A stretch of DNA of 64,000 nt from AC-32 sp963788215. GTDB lineage: Bacteria > Actinomycetota > Thermoleophilia > Gaiellales > Gaiellaceae. The notes below the pieces were generated by a model. That model made no database searches, was not told the DNA's origin, and saw only the letters and a program-made list of their open reading frames with translations. The DNA is taken from the NCBI GenBank assembly GCA_963788215.1, contig CAWBFX010000010.1, positions 434,001 to 498,000 of the forward strand. Reading direction: 5' to 3'. The translations under genes were made by a program, and so were the position numbers. The stretch's first letter is position 1, and each line of letters begins with the position of its first letter. This document shows, piece after piece, positions 7,193-15,327 of the stretch.

Positions 7193-8505
7193 TCTGCGCG
7201 GCAGGCGAGGACGCGGTCGGCCGCTTCCTCGGCCTCGGCGTCGGTCAGCGTCCGGCAGTCGAGCAGGAGGCGGCCGTCGCGCACGACCCCGACGACTGGC
7301 GGGTCGCCGTCGCGCAGCGGCGCAGCGAGGCTCTCGTCGACCGCGCACGCGAAGCTCGGAAGCTCCGTCAGCGGCAGCGCGCCGCCGCCGACCCGGCCGA
7401 CGGTCTCCTCGACCTCGCCTCCCACCGTCTGCGCGAGCCGCTCGGCGCGGGCGCGGACCGCCTCAGCCGGCTCGTGGAGCATCCGCAGGACCGGCACTTC
7501 GCGGGCGGCCCGGTCGGGATCGAGATAGAGGCCGAGCGTGCCCTCGAGCGCCGCCAGCGTCAGCTTGTCCGCGCGCAGAGCGCGCTGAAGCGGGTGGCGG
7601 CGCAGGCGCTCGACGAGATCCGCGCGGCCGACGACGATCCCGGCCTGCGGGCCGCCGAGCAGCTTGTCGCCGGAGAAGCAAACGAGATCCGCTCCCGCGC
7701 CCAGGCTCTCGCGGGCGGTCGGCTCGTCGCCAAGTAACACAGTGTTACTTGGGAAGAGCGCGCCGGAGCCCAGGTCGTCGACGAGCGGGAGGCCGGCCCG
7801 CTGGGCGACGGCGGCAACCTCGGCCACGGTCGGGTGCTCCGTGAAGCCGACGACGCGGAAGTTGGACTGGTGCACGCGCAGGAGAACCGCCGTCTCGGGC
7901 CCGATCACGCGCTCGTAGTCCGCGGCGCGCGTGCGGTTGGTCGTCCCGACCTCGCGGAGCCGGGCCCCCGAGCGGGCGAGCACGTCCGGGATCCGGAAGC
8001 CGTCGCCGATCTCGATCAGCTCGCCGCGCGAGACGAGCACTTCGCGGCCCTCGGCGAGCGCGGCGAGCGCGAGCATCACCGCGGCCGCGTTGTTGTTGAC
8101 CACGAGCGCCGCCTCGGCGCCGGTCAGCCGCCGCAGGATCGAGGCGACGTGGTCCTGGCGCGAGCCGCGCGTGCCGGCCGAGAGGTCGTACTCGAGATTC
8201 GAGTAGCTGCGGCCGACTTCGAGCGCGCGCTCGAGCGCGGCCTCCGGGAGGGGCGCCCGGCCGAGATTCGTGTGCACGATCACACCGGTCGCGTTCAGCG
8301 CGCGTCGCAGGCTCGGCGCCCGCGCGGCCGCCAGCTCCCGCAGCGCTCGCTCGCCCAGGTCGCCCGGCTCGTGACCGGCCCTGATCTCTTCGCGCGCCCG
8401 CTCCAGGGCGCTGCGGGCCGCCGCGACCACGAGCGCCGCCGGCTCGCCGGCCAAGCGCTCGTCCCGCGCGAGCTCGTCGACTGAGGGCAGGTCGCGAAGC
8501 TCCAT
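7189..8505 (-). CDS. selA: L-seryl-tRNA(Sec) selenium transferase SelA
   Basis: 438 residues. SelA converts Ser-tRNA-Sec to Sec-tRNA-Sec with selenophosphate, using PLP. Visible family blocks are RRALNATGVIVHTNLGRAPL, LSAGTRGSRQDHV, VVNNNAAAVMLAL, VHQSNFRVVGFTEHP and the PLP lysine in CFSGDKLLGGPQAGI near residue 285. It starts at ATG 8505 and is the first gene of the selA-methyltransferase-selB operon. One short stretch (PSNTVLLG) is encoded by a sharply AT-rich palindrome where relatives have an unrelated sequence of the same length. The catalytic residues are intact. Confidence 0.95.
   Translation of the reverse strand: MELRDLPSVDELARDERLAGEPAALVVAAARSALERAREEIRAGHEPGDLGERALRELAAARAPSLRRALNATGVIVHTNLGRAPLPEAALERALEVGRSYSNLEYDLSAGTRGSRQDHVASILRRLTGAEAALVVNNNAAAVMLALAALAEGREVLVSRGELIEIGDGFRIPDVLARSGARLREVGTTNRTRAADYERVIGPETAVLLRVHQSNFRVVGFTEHPTVAEVAAVAQRAGLPLVDDLGSGALFPSNTVLLGDEPTARESLGAGADLVCFSGDKLLGGPQAGIVVGRADLVERLRRHPLQRALRADKLTLAALEGTLGLYLDPDRAAREVPVLRMLHEPAEAVRARAERLAQTVGGEVEETVGRVGGGALPLTELPSFACAVDESLAAPLRDGDPPVVGVVRDGRLLLDCRTLTDAEAEEAADRVLACRAE
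7730..7752. repeat. 23-bp AT-rich palindrome inside selA
   Basis: Arms CCAAGTAACAC and GTGTTACTTGG flank a single A, so the two 11-bp arms are perfectly complementary. It has 10 G or C in 23 bases, against about 70 percent GC around it. It keeps the selA reading frame and encodes PSNTVLLG on the minus strand. I found no second copy in the window. Confidence 0.9.
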
Positions 8506-8527
8506 TTCGTCCAGTGTAGGCCGTCAG

Positions 8528-8533
8528 TACACT
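8528..8533 (+). promoter_or_regulatory. -10 box, leaderless promoter
   Basis: TACACT, then 7 nt, then the GTG start at 8541. A transcript starting the usual distance downstream would begin at or next to the start codon. The divergent selA start is only 35 bp away. Confidence 0.6.
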
Positions 8534-8540
8534 CGGGGCC

Positions 8541-9359
8541 GTGCACGGGACCCGGGTCAGCCTCGTCGTACTTGCCGTGCTCGGCTGCGCCCTCGCGGCG
8601 ACCGCGGCGGGCGCCTCCAGCCCGAGAGGGATCGGCCGGATGGGCGTCGCGCCGAACATCCTCTACGCGGGCTCCTCCGGCAACCAGCTGACGTTCACGT
8701 ACACCGCCGACTCGTCGTCTCTCCGCGGTCAGACGCTGGTCGAGTTCCCGCGCGGCTGGACCGCTCCGCAGCGTCGCAACGCCTCGGGCCCCGGCTACGT
8801 CGAGCTGCGCGCGGGCCAGTGCGCGTCCTCGACGAAGATCCTGTCGGTCGGCGTCCGCAAGGTCACGATCGCGACCAATTGCAAGCGCCATCAGACCTAC
8901 CAGCTCGTGTACTCGAACGTGACCGCGCCGCAGCTCACGGCCGACGGCTACGTCTTCCTGGCGCTGACCCGCTCGACAGCCGGGGGCCGCAAGGCGAAGT
9001 TCCGGGCGCTGCTTCCCGGCAAGCAGCCCGTCGTCAAGGTGAAGGGCGGCCCGCCCGTCCGGCTCAACGTCCAGACGACCAGCGTCGCGACGACAGGGAC
9101 TGCGTTCAGCATCACCGTCCGCGCCATCGACGCCTACGGGAACAACGCCTATCCCTACCTCGGGACCGTGCAGCTGACGAGCAGCGACCCGGCCGCGACG
9201 ATGCCCGCCGGGTACAGCTACGCGGCGACAGACGCGGCGCAGCACACCTTCCCGGGAGCCGTCCTGCGCACGGTCGGGATGCAGACGATCACGGCGACCG
9301 ACCCGACGACGGGCCTGACCGGGACGACCCCGCCGATCCAGGTCGTCCCGCCTTCCTAA
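8541..9359 (+). CDS. Secreted protein with an Ig-like (filamin/invasin-type) domain
   Basis: 272 residues from GTG. The signal peptide is VSLVVLAVLGCALAATAAGA. A first beta-rich domain contains NQLTFTYTADSSSLRGQTLV and two conserved-looking cysteines (GQCASSTK, ATNCKRH). From residue about 175 comes an Ig-like repeat, RLNVQTTSVATTGTAFSITV through TITATDPTTGL. Such domains are common in extracellular or wall-linked proteins. No catalytic motif and no wall-sorting signal are visible. It is transcribed from a leaderless-type promoter, divergent from selA. Function unknown. Confidence 0.7.
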   Translation: MHGTRVSLVVLAVLGCALAATAAGASSPRGIGRMGVAPNILYAGSSGNQLTFTYTADSSSLRGQTLVEFPRGWTAPQRRNASGPGYVELRAGQCASSTKILSVGVRKVTIATNCKRHQTYQLVYSNVTAPQLTADGYVFLALTRSTAGGRKAKFRALLPGKQPVVKVKGGPPVRLNVQTTSVATTGTAFSITVRAIDAYGNNAYPYLGTVQLTSSDPAATMPAGYSYAATDAAQHTFPGAVLRTVGMQTITATDPTTGLTGTTPPIQVVPPS

Positions 9360-9365
9360 GCTTCT

Positions 9366-10064
9366 CTACTGCGCGTCGGCCTTCTCGGGCTCGGCGGGCA
9401 CGTCGGCGCAGCGCCGCTCGTAGCAGTCCACGATCGTGGCGACCGCGTCTTCCGCGTCGTCGGTGACGTGCAGGAGCTCGAGGTCCTCCGGCGAGACCAT
9501 GTCCTCGGCGAGGGTGCGCGAGCGGATCCAGTCGAGCATCTCGCTCCAGTAGCCCGAGTCGAAGAGCACGACCGGGAAGTGGAGGACCTTGCCGGTCTGG
9601 ATCAGCGTCAGCGACTCGAACAGCTCGTCGAAGGTGCCGAACCCGCCGGGGAAGATCACGAATCCCTCCGCAGCCTTCACGAACATCGTCTTGCGCGCGT
9701 AGAAGTGGCTGAACGTGACGTCGATGTCGAGGTACGGGTTCGAGTGCTGCTCGTGCGGCAGCTCGATGTTGAAGCCGACCGAAAGCCCGCCGCCCTCGCG
9801 CGCGCCCCGGTTCGCCGCCTCCATCACGCCGGGCCCGCCGCCGGTCACGATCGCGAACCCCGCCTCGGCGAGCCGCCGCGCGACGTCCCGCGCCTCCGCG
9901 TAGGCGGGGTGGTCTTCGGCGACCCGCGCGGAGCCGAAGATCGACACGGCGGGCCCGCCGATCCGCTCCACGGCCTCGAAGCCCTGGTGAAACTCGCTCG
10001 CGATGCGAGCGACGTGCTCGGCGAGATCGCCGTCCCGGCGGTCTAGGACTCGGCGGTCTTCCAA
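9366..10064 (-). CDS. LOG-family protein (TIGR00730, nucleoside 5'-monophosphate phosphoribohydrolase-like)
   Basis: About 232 residues. The Rossmann-like core carries the family motifs GGGPGVMEAANRGA near residue 65 and PGGFGTFDELFE near 130, which bind phosphate and hold the catalytic residues in LOG/lysine-decarboxylase-like enzymes. These release the base from nucleotides such as cytokinin or AMP. The N-terminal addition before VSIFGSARV is typical of the bacterial group. TTG 10064 is the best start, directly after the stop of the site-2 protease gene. No ATG or GTG fits, so the start is uncertain. Confidence 0.85.
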   Translation of the reverse strand: MEDRRVLDRRDGDLAEHVARIASEFHQGFEAVERIGGPAVSIFGSARVAEDHPAYAEARDVARRLAEAGFAIVTGGGPGVMEAANRGAREGGGLSVGFNIELPHEQHSNPYLDIDVTFSHFYARKTMFVKAAEGFVIFPGGFGTFDELFESLTLIQTGKVLHFPVVLFDSGYWSEMLDWIRSRTLAEDMVSPEDLELLHVTDDAEDAVATIVDCYERRCADVPAEPEKADAQ

Positions 10065-10065
10065 C

Positions 10066-10890
10066 TCAGAACGCGCGGGGGACGTGGGTCGCGTGCATGC
10101 CGAAGACGAGCGCGGCGGCAAGGCCGAAGTAGAGCAGGCCCATCCCCAGCCGCCGGTGCGGCGCGACGCGGTAGTAGTCCTGGGCCTGCGGCAGCTTGCG
10201 CAGCTGCCAGCGGTGCCAGATCTCGCTCGCGGAGAGCAGCAGGATCAGGATGAGGATCGGGTTCGGGCGGTAGACGACCAGCGCGAGGAGGCCGAGCACG
10301 CCGAGCCACCACATCGACGGATGCAGCGCGGCCGCGATCCGGCCGCCGTCGAGCGGGCTCGCGGGCAGCAAGTTGAAGAGGTTGATCAGGAAGCCGAGAA
10401 ACGCGATCGCCTTCAGCGAGCGGGAGTCGTACGCAACGGCGACCCCGTAGACCGCGAGCGCGCCGAGCGAGCCCAGGAGCGGGCCGGCGATCCCGATCCG
10501 CGCCTCGCGCCAGGCGTCGTGCGGGAGCTCGCGCATGGTGATCATCGCGCCGAGGAACGGGATGAACATCGGCGCGGAAACAGGCAGGCCCTGCCGCCTC
10601 GCCTCGAGCACGTGCCCCATCTCGTGGACGAAGAGCAGCAGGATGAGGCCGATCCCGAACGCCCAGCCGCCGATCCAGACGTAGACCGCGGCGGAGACGA
10701 ACATCGTCCAGAGGAACTTGAACTTGAGCAGCACCACGCCGAATTTCGCGAGGAAGGCTCCGACGGCGACGAACGGCGCCCAGAGCTTGCGCGCCAGCGA
10801 CTTCCAGCCGGGCTCGGGCTGGATCGGCTCGTAGTCGCGAAAGCCTGGCTCGAGCTCGGGCGGCGTGTAGAGCTGGCTCACCTCTCTCAT
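10066..10890 (-). CDS. Site-2 protease family intramembrane metalloprotease (M50)
   Basis: 274 residues from ATG 10890. The zinc motif HEMGH is at residues 89-93 (FVHEMGHVLEARRQG), and the third ligand lies in the conserved NLLPASPLDGGR motif near residue 195. There are about six hydrophobic segments. The N-terminal 30 residues are polar and Pro-rich. Site-2 proteases cut membrane-anchored regulators such as anti-sigma factors, but no partner is obvious here. The gene lies upstream of the LOG-family gene, one base apart, and they probably form an operon. Confidence 0.9.
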   Translation of the reverse strand: MREVSQLYTPPELEPGFRDYEPIQPEPGWKSLARKLWAPFVAVGAFLAKFGVVLLKFKFLWTMFVSAAVYVWIGGWAFGIGLILLLFVHEMGHVLEARRQGLPVSAPMFIPFLGAMITMRELPHDAWREARIGIAGPLLGSLGALAVYGVAVAYDSRSLKAIAFLGFLINLFNLLPASPLDGGRIAAALHPSMWWLGVLGLLALVVYRPNPILILILLLSASEIWHRWQLRKLPQAQDYYRVAPHRRLGMGLLYFGLAAALVFGMHATHVPRAF

Positions 10891-10972
10891 CGTAGCCACG
10901 CGACCCGGGGCGGCCCCTCCGTCCCTCATTCCAGGGTGCTCGTTCGAGTGACGCGTACCGATAGCCGCATGC

Positions 10973-12223
10973 GTGAGCGCCGTCGCCCGGGCGCTCTGCG
11001 CGGCAGCCACTTTCGCCTGCATTGCCGCGCCGAGCGCAACCCCTGCATCCAGCGCCGCCACGCGGCGAGTCGTCGCCTACCGCTCGCCGGCTGAGCTCGC
11101 CGCCCTCGAGGGGCCTGGTGTCCGGGTCGTCCGCCGCCTGCCTGCGCTCCACAGTGCGGTCGTCGAGACGTCGAGCGCAGTCGGGCAACGCCCGGTCCTG
11201 CGCCGCGCGCTGACTGTCGACGAGCCCGCCCTGGAGAAGACCTTTCTACCCGGGATCGCCTGGGAGTGGCAATGGGACGCGGCGCACATGGCCGATGTCC
11301 CGGACGACGCACTCCGCTCGGCGGCCGCCGTCAAGATCGCGGTGATCGACAGCGGCGCCGACCTGAGCGCCCCCGACGTGGGCGACAAGCATCCCGGAAC
11401 CTGGAGCGTTCTCTCGCGCACCGGGAACGTTCGAGACGTGCTCGGCCACGGGACGTTCGTGGCGTCGCTCGCGGCCGGCTCGGTCACGAACGGCGTGGGC
11501 ATGTCCGGCTTCGGCGGCGACGCGAAGCTGCTCGCGATCAAGGCGATCGACCCCGAGGGCTACATCACGGACGTCGACGAGGCCGCCGCGATCGTCTACG
11601 CGGTCCGCCACGGCGCGAGGATCATCAACCTCTCGGTCGGCGGGGACGGAACCTCGGCGATCGAGCGCCGCGCCGTTCGCTGGGCGGCGCGGCATGACGT
11701 CCTGATCGTCGCGGCCGCCGGCAACGCGCACGACCAGGGCAATCCGGTTCAGTACCCGGCCGCCCTCCTGGGCGGGAAGCACGGCTCCGGGCTTGCAGTC
11801 GGCGCGACCTCGATGGACGGCACGCGCGCGTACTTCTCGAACACCGGCTCCTACCTGTCGCTGGCGGCGCCCGGGTACAACGTCTTCGCCGGCGAGTCCG
11901 CGACCTCCGACTGGCCGCATGCGGAGCTGCCGTGGCAGTCGCCGGGGTACTACGGCTGGGCGAGCGGGACGTCGTTCTCCGCGCCCGAGGTCGCAGGTGT
12001 CTCAGCTCTCGTCTGGGGCGTGAACCCGCAGCTGACCGCACCGCAGGTCGCGTGGGTCCTGGAGCACAGCGCCACCGGCAACGGCTGGAACCCGCAGCTC
12101 GGCTGGGGCACGCTCAACGCCGCGGCAGCGGTCGCGCTCGCCCGGGTCACGCCCGGCAAAGCTCTACGGCGAGTGAAGCACCGTCCCAACGCGCGGCGAA
12201 TCCACTTCTCGCCGCCTTCGTAG
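10973..12223 (+). CDS. Secreted subtilisin-like serine protease (S8)
   Basis: 416 residues from GTG. The signal peptide is VARALCAAATFACIAAPSAT. An inhibitor-like propeptide (to about residue 110) precedes the catalytic domain with Asp126 (IAVIDSGAD), His159 (GHGTFVASL), Asn251 (AAAGN) and Ser334 (SGTSFSAPEVAG), so the triad and oxyanion hole are complete. The C-terminus ends soon after the domain with a basic tail and no anchor. It starts divergently from the site-2 protease gene and lies before a run of secreted surface proteins. Confidence 0.93.
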   Translation: MSAVARALCAAATFACIAAPSATPASSAATRRVVAYRSPAELAALEGPGVRVVRRLPALHSAVVETSSAVGQRPVLRRALTVDEPALEKTFLPGIAWEWQWDAAHMADVPDDALRSAAAVKIAVIDSGADLSAPDVGDKHPGTWSVLSRTGNVRDVLGHGTFVASLAAGSVTNGVGMSGFGGDAKLLAIKAIDPEGYITDVDEAAAIVYAVRHGARIINLSVGGDGTSAIERRAVRWAARHDVLIVAAAGNAHDQGNPVQYPAALLGGKHGSGLAVGATSMDGTRAYFSNTGSYLSLAAPGYNVFAGESATSDWPHAELPWQSPGYYGWASGTSFSAPEVAGVSALVWGVNPQLTAPQVAWVLEHSATGNGWNPQLGWGTLNAAAAVALARVTPGKALRRVKHRPNARRIHFSPPS

Positions 12224-12259
12224 ACCCCCGGGGAAGAAAACTCACACCGCGCACGTCGT

Positions 12260-13054
12260 GTGGGCATGCTCAGAGCAATCGCGAGCTACATGCGCCGCCA
12301 CCACCTCGCGCTGCTCGCGCTCTTCGTGGCGCTCGGCGGCACGTCGATGGCGGCGGGCAACGCCTTCCTGCCGAAGAACAGCGTGGGGACGAAGCAGCTC
12401 AAGAAGAACGCGGTCACCGCCGTGAAGATCAAGAACGCCAACGTCACGGGAGCGAAGCTGGGAAAGAACGCCGTCACGGGCACGAAGGTGCGAGACAACT
12501 CGCTGACCGGAGCGGACGTGCTCGAGTCGAGCCTCGGCACCGTGCCCTCCGCAGCCTCGGCCGGAACCGCTCCGCCGTCCGGCTCCGCAGGAGGCGCGCT
12601 GGCCGGCAGCTATCCGAACCCGAGCCTCGCAGGCGCGCCGCCGCCCACCTCGATCAGCCCCAACCCCGGGACCGCGACCGATCCCTGCAGCCTCAGCCCG
12701 CCTCAGACGGGCGTCTTCTGCGGGACCTCGACGCAGTTCTGGCAAGAAGGGCACTACGCCGCGCCCGGCGTGCAGTTCTGGCGCGACCAGCTGGGCGAGG
12801 TGCACATCCGCGGCGAAGCCGATCACAACACCGGAGTGTCGAACCAGTCGGTCTTCTTCTACCTGCCACCTGGGTTCCGCCCGGCCGTGATTCACGCCTT
12901 CCCGTTGGCGACTGGCGCGTCTGCCGGCGCTTTCGACGCAGGCTCTGGAATCCTGGTCGTGTATCCCGACGGAGGGGTGGCACTCTTCGACCCAGGCTTT
13001 CCGTCGACGACCACCGTCTTCTTCGGCGAAGTCGAGTTCCGCACCGACGCCTGA
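12260..13054 (+). CDS. Exported surface protein, paralogue 1 of a four-gene array
   Basis: 264 residues from GTG 12260 (ATG 12266 is an alternative). The N-terminus YMRRHHLALLALFVALGG is shared with the next three genes and is the membrane-targeting segment. Short repeats of the form NSVGTKQLKKNAVTAVKI and NAVTGTKVRDNSLTGADV follow, typical of these actinobacterial proteins, then GSAGGALAGSYPNPSLAG and a C-terminal globular domain with two cysteines (TDPCSL, VFCGTS). No enzyme motif. Probably an exported or wall-associated structural protein; the family is unnamed to my knowledge. Confidence 0.7.
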   Translation: MGMLRAIASYMRRHHLALLALFVALGGTSMAAGNAFLPKNSVGTKQLKKNAVTAVKIKNANVTGAKLGKNAVTGTKVRDNSLTGADVLESSLGTVPSAASAGTAPPSGSAGGALAGSYPNPSLAGAPPPTSISPNPGTATDPCSLSPPQTGVFCGTSTQFWQEGHYAAPGVQFWRDQLGEVHIRGEADHNTGVSNQSVFFYLPPGFRPAVIHAFPLATGASAGAFDAGSGILVVYPDGGVALFDPGFPSTTTVFFGEVEFRTDA

Positions 13055-13091
13055 TCCGCGGTCGCTGCCGGGATGGGAAGAATAGGCCGCC

Positions 13092-13141
13092 GGAAGGCGT
13101 CCTGTAGGCGACAGAGAGAATCTCTGTCACGCCGTCAATCT
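13092..13141 (+). promoter_or_regulatory. Structured leader shared with the next gene (copy 1)
   Basis: GGAAGGCGTCC is followed by the hairpin GACAGAGA-GAA-TCTCTGTC inside a GGCG/CGCC context. A related element, with the same GGAAGGCGTCC and AATCTCTG core, lies at 13919 before the next paralogue, at nearly the same distance from the start codon. Its function (mRNA leader or operator) is unknown. Confidence 0.45.
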
Positions 13142-13162
13142 CCAGGACTGGAGGAGGTCATC

Positions 13163-13846
13163 ATGACAAGAGGTTTTGGGCGCTTCCTGCGCCGTAACAC
13201 GATCGCGCTGCTGGCGCTGTTCCTCGTGCTCGGAGGTTCGTCGTACGCAGCCGCGACCGCGATCAACGGAAAGTCGATCAAGCCGAACTCGATCCCGAAG
13301 AACCGGCTGACGAAGACCGCGATCAAGCAGCTCAAGGGCAACCGGGGCCCACGCGGGCTTCAGGGGGCGCGCGGCGCGACAGGCGCCCAGGGCATCCAGG
13401 GGGTGCCGGGCCCGCAGGGGATCATCAGCACGGGAGCGTTCTCCGGGACGTTCACGACCGACCCACCGGACAGCACGTACGACTTCATCGGGGCGACTAC
13501 GACGGCCACGACGGCGGCAGGCCAGGGGCTCGTGGGGGCGGCCGAGGTCGTGCTGTACGGCTCGGGCACGGGCTTCGTGGACTTCGGACTGTGCTATGCG
13601 CCGAGCACCGGTGGTGCTCTCACGAACTTCGCAGGCTCCAACTACTCGACGGGCGCGGTCACGACGGCACGGCAGGTGTTCTCTGCCTCTGCAGCCGTGG
13701 TCCCCGGCGCCGGGACCTGGGCGACCGGATTCTGCGCTCGAAACCGCACGACGGCAGACATCTCGAGCGACTGGGTCAACGGCTGGGTGCAGGTAGTGAA
13801 CGGCCCGGTCACCACGTCACCAAGCAGGCCGGAGCCCAAGGAGTAA
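13163..13846 (+). CDS. Exported collagen-like surface protein, paralogue 2
   Basis: 227 residues from ATG 13163, preceded by GGAGGAGG. The N-terminus RFLRRNTIALLALFLVLGG is the family export segment. Next comes the linker IKPNSIPKNRLTKTAIKQLK, then a short collagen-like stretch of about 12 Gly-X-Y triplets (GPRGLQGARGATGAQGIQG) near residues 55-90, and a C-terminal beta-rich globular domain with two cysteines (GLCYAP, GFCARN). The arrangement resembles trimeric stalk-and-head proteins. It has the same architecture as the gene at 14776. Confidence 0.75.
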   Translation: MTRGFGRFLRRNTIALLALFLVLGGSSYAAATAINGKSIKPNSIPKNRLTKTAIKQLKGNRGPRGLQGARGATGAQGIQGVPGPQGIISTGAFSGTFTTDPPDSTYDFIGATTTATTAAGQGLVGAAEVVLYGSGTGFVDFGLCYAPSTGGALTNFAGSNYSTGAVTTARQVFSASAAVVPGAGTWATGFCARNRTTADISSDWVNGWVQVVNGPVTTSPSRPEPKE

Positions 13847-13872
13847 CTCAACCTCTGAGACTGCAAACTGTT

Positions 13873-13903
13873 GGCGGCCCTGCCCCGACGGGGCGGGGCC
13901 GCC
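13873..13903 (+). terminator. Long GC hairpin, probable terminator
   Basis: GGCGGCCC and GGGCCGCC enclose an inner GCCCC-GAC-GGGGC stem, 27 bp after the stop of paralogue 2. No U run follows, so termination may be weak or Rho-assisted. Confidence 0.55.
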
Positions 13904-13918
13904 GGCGTGAGGCGCGCT

Positions 13919-13966
13919 GGAAGGCGTCCCGGGGACGGCAGCGAATCTCTGCGATGCCGTCCCCTC
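13919..13966 (+). promoter_or_regulatory. Structured leader (copy 2)
   Basis: GGAAGGCGTCC, then GACGGCA and TGCCGTC arms enclosing GCGAATCTCTGCG. The primary sequence matches copy 1 at 13092 only in part, but a central hairpin is kept, which argues for a structured element. Confidence 0.45.
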
Positions 13967-13981
13967 AGAAGTGGAGGTCTC

Positions 13982-14638
13982 ATGACCGGACGTTTCGGGC
14001 GCTTCCTGCGCCAGAACACGATTGCGCTGATCGCGCTGTTCTTCGCGCTCGCAGGGACGACGTTCGCCGCAGCGAACGCGCTCCCGCGGAACAGCGTCGG
14101 CGCCAGGCAGCTGAAGAAGAGCGCTGTCACGAACACGAAGATCGCAAAGCGAGCGGTGACCGGGGCCAAGGTGGCGAACAACACGCTCACCGGCACGCAG
14201 ATCAACGAGGCGAAGCTGGGAAAGGTCCCGACGGCAGCGGCCGCTGACACTGTCGCCAAGACGTTCCAGACCGGAATCATCAAGGCTCAGGTTGGCCAGA
14301 CGGTGCCCGTCTTCAGCTTCGGGCCGTTCTCCACGAGCCTGAGGTGCACCGATCTCGGCTCGAGCAACTACCAGCTGGAGTTGATCATCGCCTCGACTGA
14401 GGATCATTCCGCCGCTGCCAGCACCGGCAGCGGCCCGGGAGATTTCGGCCCGGCGACCCCGGAGGCCACGCGGACGCTCACGACCATCGCGAGCACGACC
14501 CCGGTCTACTACTCGCCGTATTCAGTAGACCTCGTCGCCGCGGCGCCTTCCGGTGCCCGGATCGACGCGATAGCTGCCGCCGGGCTCCACACTCTCGGCG
14601 CCGGCTGCACGATCTCGCTGGACGGCTGGACCAGCTGA
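13982..14638 (+). CDS. Exported surface protein, paralogue 3
   Basis: 218 residues from ATG 13982 with GTGGAGG upstream. The export segment is RFLRQNTIALIALFFALAG, followed by the repeat region NSVGARQLKKSAVTNTKI and AVTGAKVANNTLTGTQI as in paralogue 1, and a C-terminal beta-rich domain with two cysteines (LRCTDLG, AGCTISL). There are no collagen triplets in this member. Role unknown; its neighbours and N-terminus mark it as part of the same exported family. Confidence 0.7.
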   Translation: MTGRFGRFLRQNTIALIALFFALAGTTFAAANALPRNSVGARQLKKSAVTNTKIAKRAVTGAKVANNTLTGTQINEAKLGKVPTAAAADTVAKTFQTGIIKAQVGQTVPVFSFGPFSTSLRCTDLGSSNYQLELIIASTEDHSAAASTGSGPGDFGPATPEATRTLTTIASTTPVYYSPYSVDLVAAAPSGARIDAIAAAGLHTLGAGCTISLDGWTS

Positions 14639-14660
14639 GCTGATCCGAAGCCGAGCTCGA

Positions 14661-14687
14661 GAAGGGGCCGCCCCGCGCGGCCCCTTC
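14661..14687 (+). terminator. Hairpin terminator
   Basis: GAAGGGGCCG and CGGCCCCTTC form a perfect 10-bp stem around a 7-nt loop, 22 bp after the stop of paralogue 3. No U run follows. Confidence 0.65.
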
Positions 14688-14775
14688 GGTCTTCCCGGGA
14701 AGAGCGCGCCGCCCTTTCGCGTCGTGTGTGTACGAGCCACCCATGGCTCCGCCGGCGACGGTAGGGAGGCGACAG

Positions 14776-15327
14776 ATGACACCAGGCTTCGGACGTTTTC
14801 TTCGGCAGAACACCATTGGGCTGCTGGCGCTGTTCCTGGCGCTGGGCGGCACCTCGTTCGCAGCGGCGAGCTTGATCAACGGTTCGAAGATCAAGCCGCA
14901 CACAATCGCCAGGAACCGTCTCACGAGCGTCGCAATCAGGCAGCTCAAGGGCAACCGCGGCCCCACCGGATCGCAGGGGATTCAGGGGCCGGCCGGCCCC
15001 GTTCAGCTTCGGTATCTCACCGGCCCGCTCATCTCCAACCCGAACGGCGAGCAGACCTACGGCTATCTCACCTGTCCGGCCGGTGAATTCGTGACGGGGG
15101 GAGGGGGCGTCGGCGGGTCATCAGTTGTTGGGCAAGAAATAAACGGCTCGTATGGGTTCAAGAGCTCGTCGGCGGTTGCCGCCCCGGACTCGTGGGGCGT
15201 CTGGATGGACAACCAAACGGGTTCTGACACGAGCTTCATCGTGTATGCGATCTGCGCCACACCCTCGAGCGTGATCTCGTCCAGGCCTGCTCACGAGGGG
15301 CGCCCCGTCAAGAGCGCCGGAGGCTGA
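14776..15327 (+). CDS. Exported collagen-like surface protein, paralogue 4
   Basis: 183 residues from ATG 14776 with GGGAGG upstream. It carries the export segment RFLRQNTIGLLALFLALGG, linker IKPHTIARNRLTSVAIRQLK and about six Gly-X-Y triplets (GPTGSQGIQGPAGP). The C-terminal domain opens LTCPAGEFVTGGGGVGG, the same CPAGxxxxxGG pattern as in the long collagen-like protein at 57369. It converges on moaDE with no gap. Probably a small stalk-and-head surface protein. Confidence 0.75.
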   Translation: MTPGFGRFLRQNTIGLLALFLALGGTSFAAASLINGSKIKPHTIARNRLTSVAIRQLKGNRGPTGSQGIQGPAGPVQLRYLTGPLISNPNGEQTYGYLTCPAGEFVTGGGGVGGSSVVGQEINGSYGFKSSSAVAAPDSWGVWMDNQTGSDTSFIVYAICATPSSVISSRPAHEGRPVKSAGG

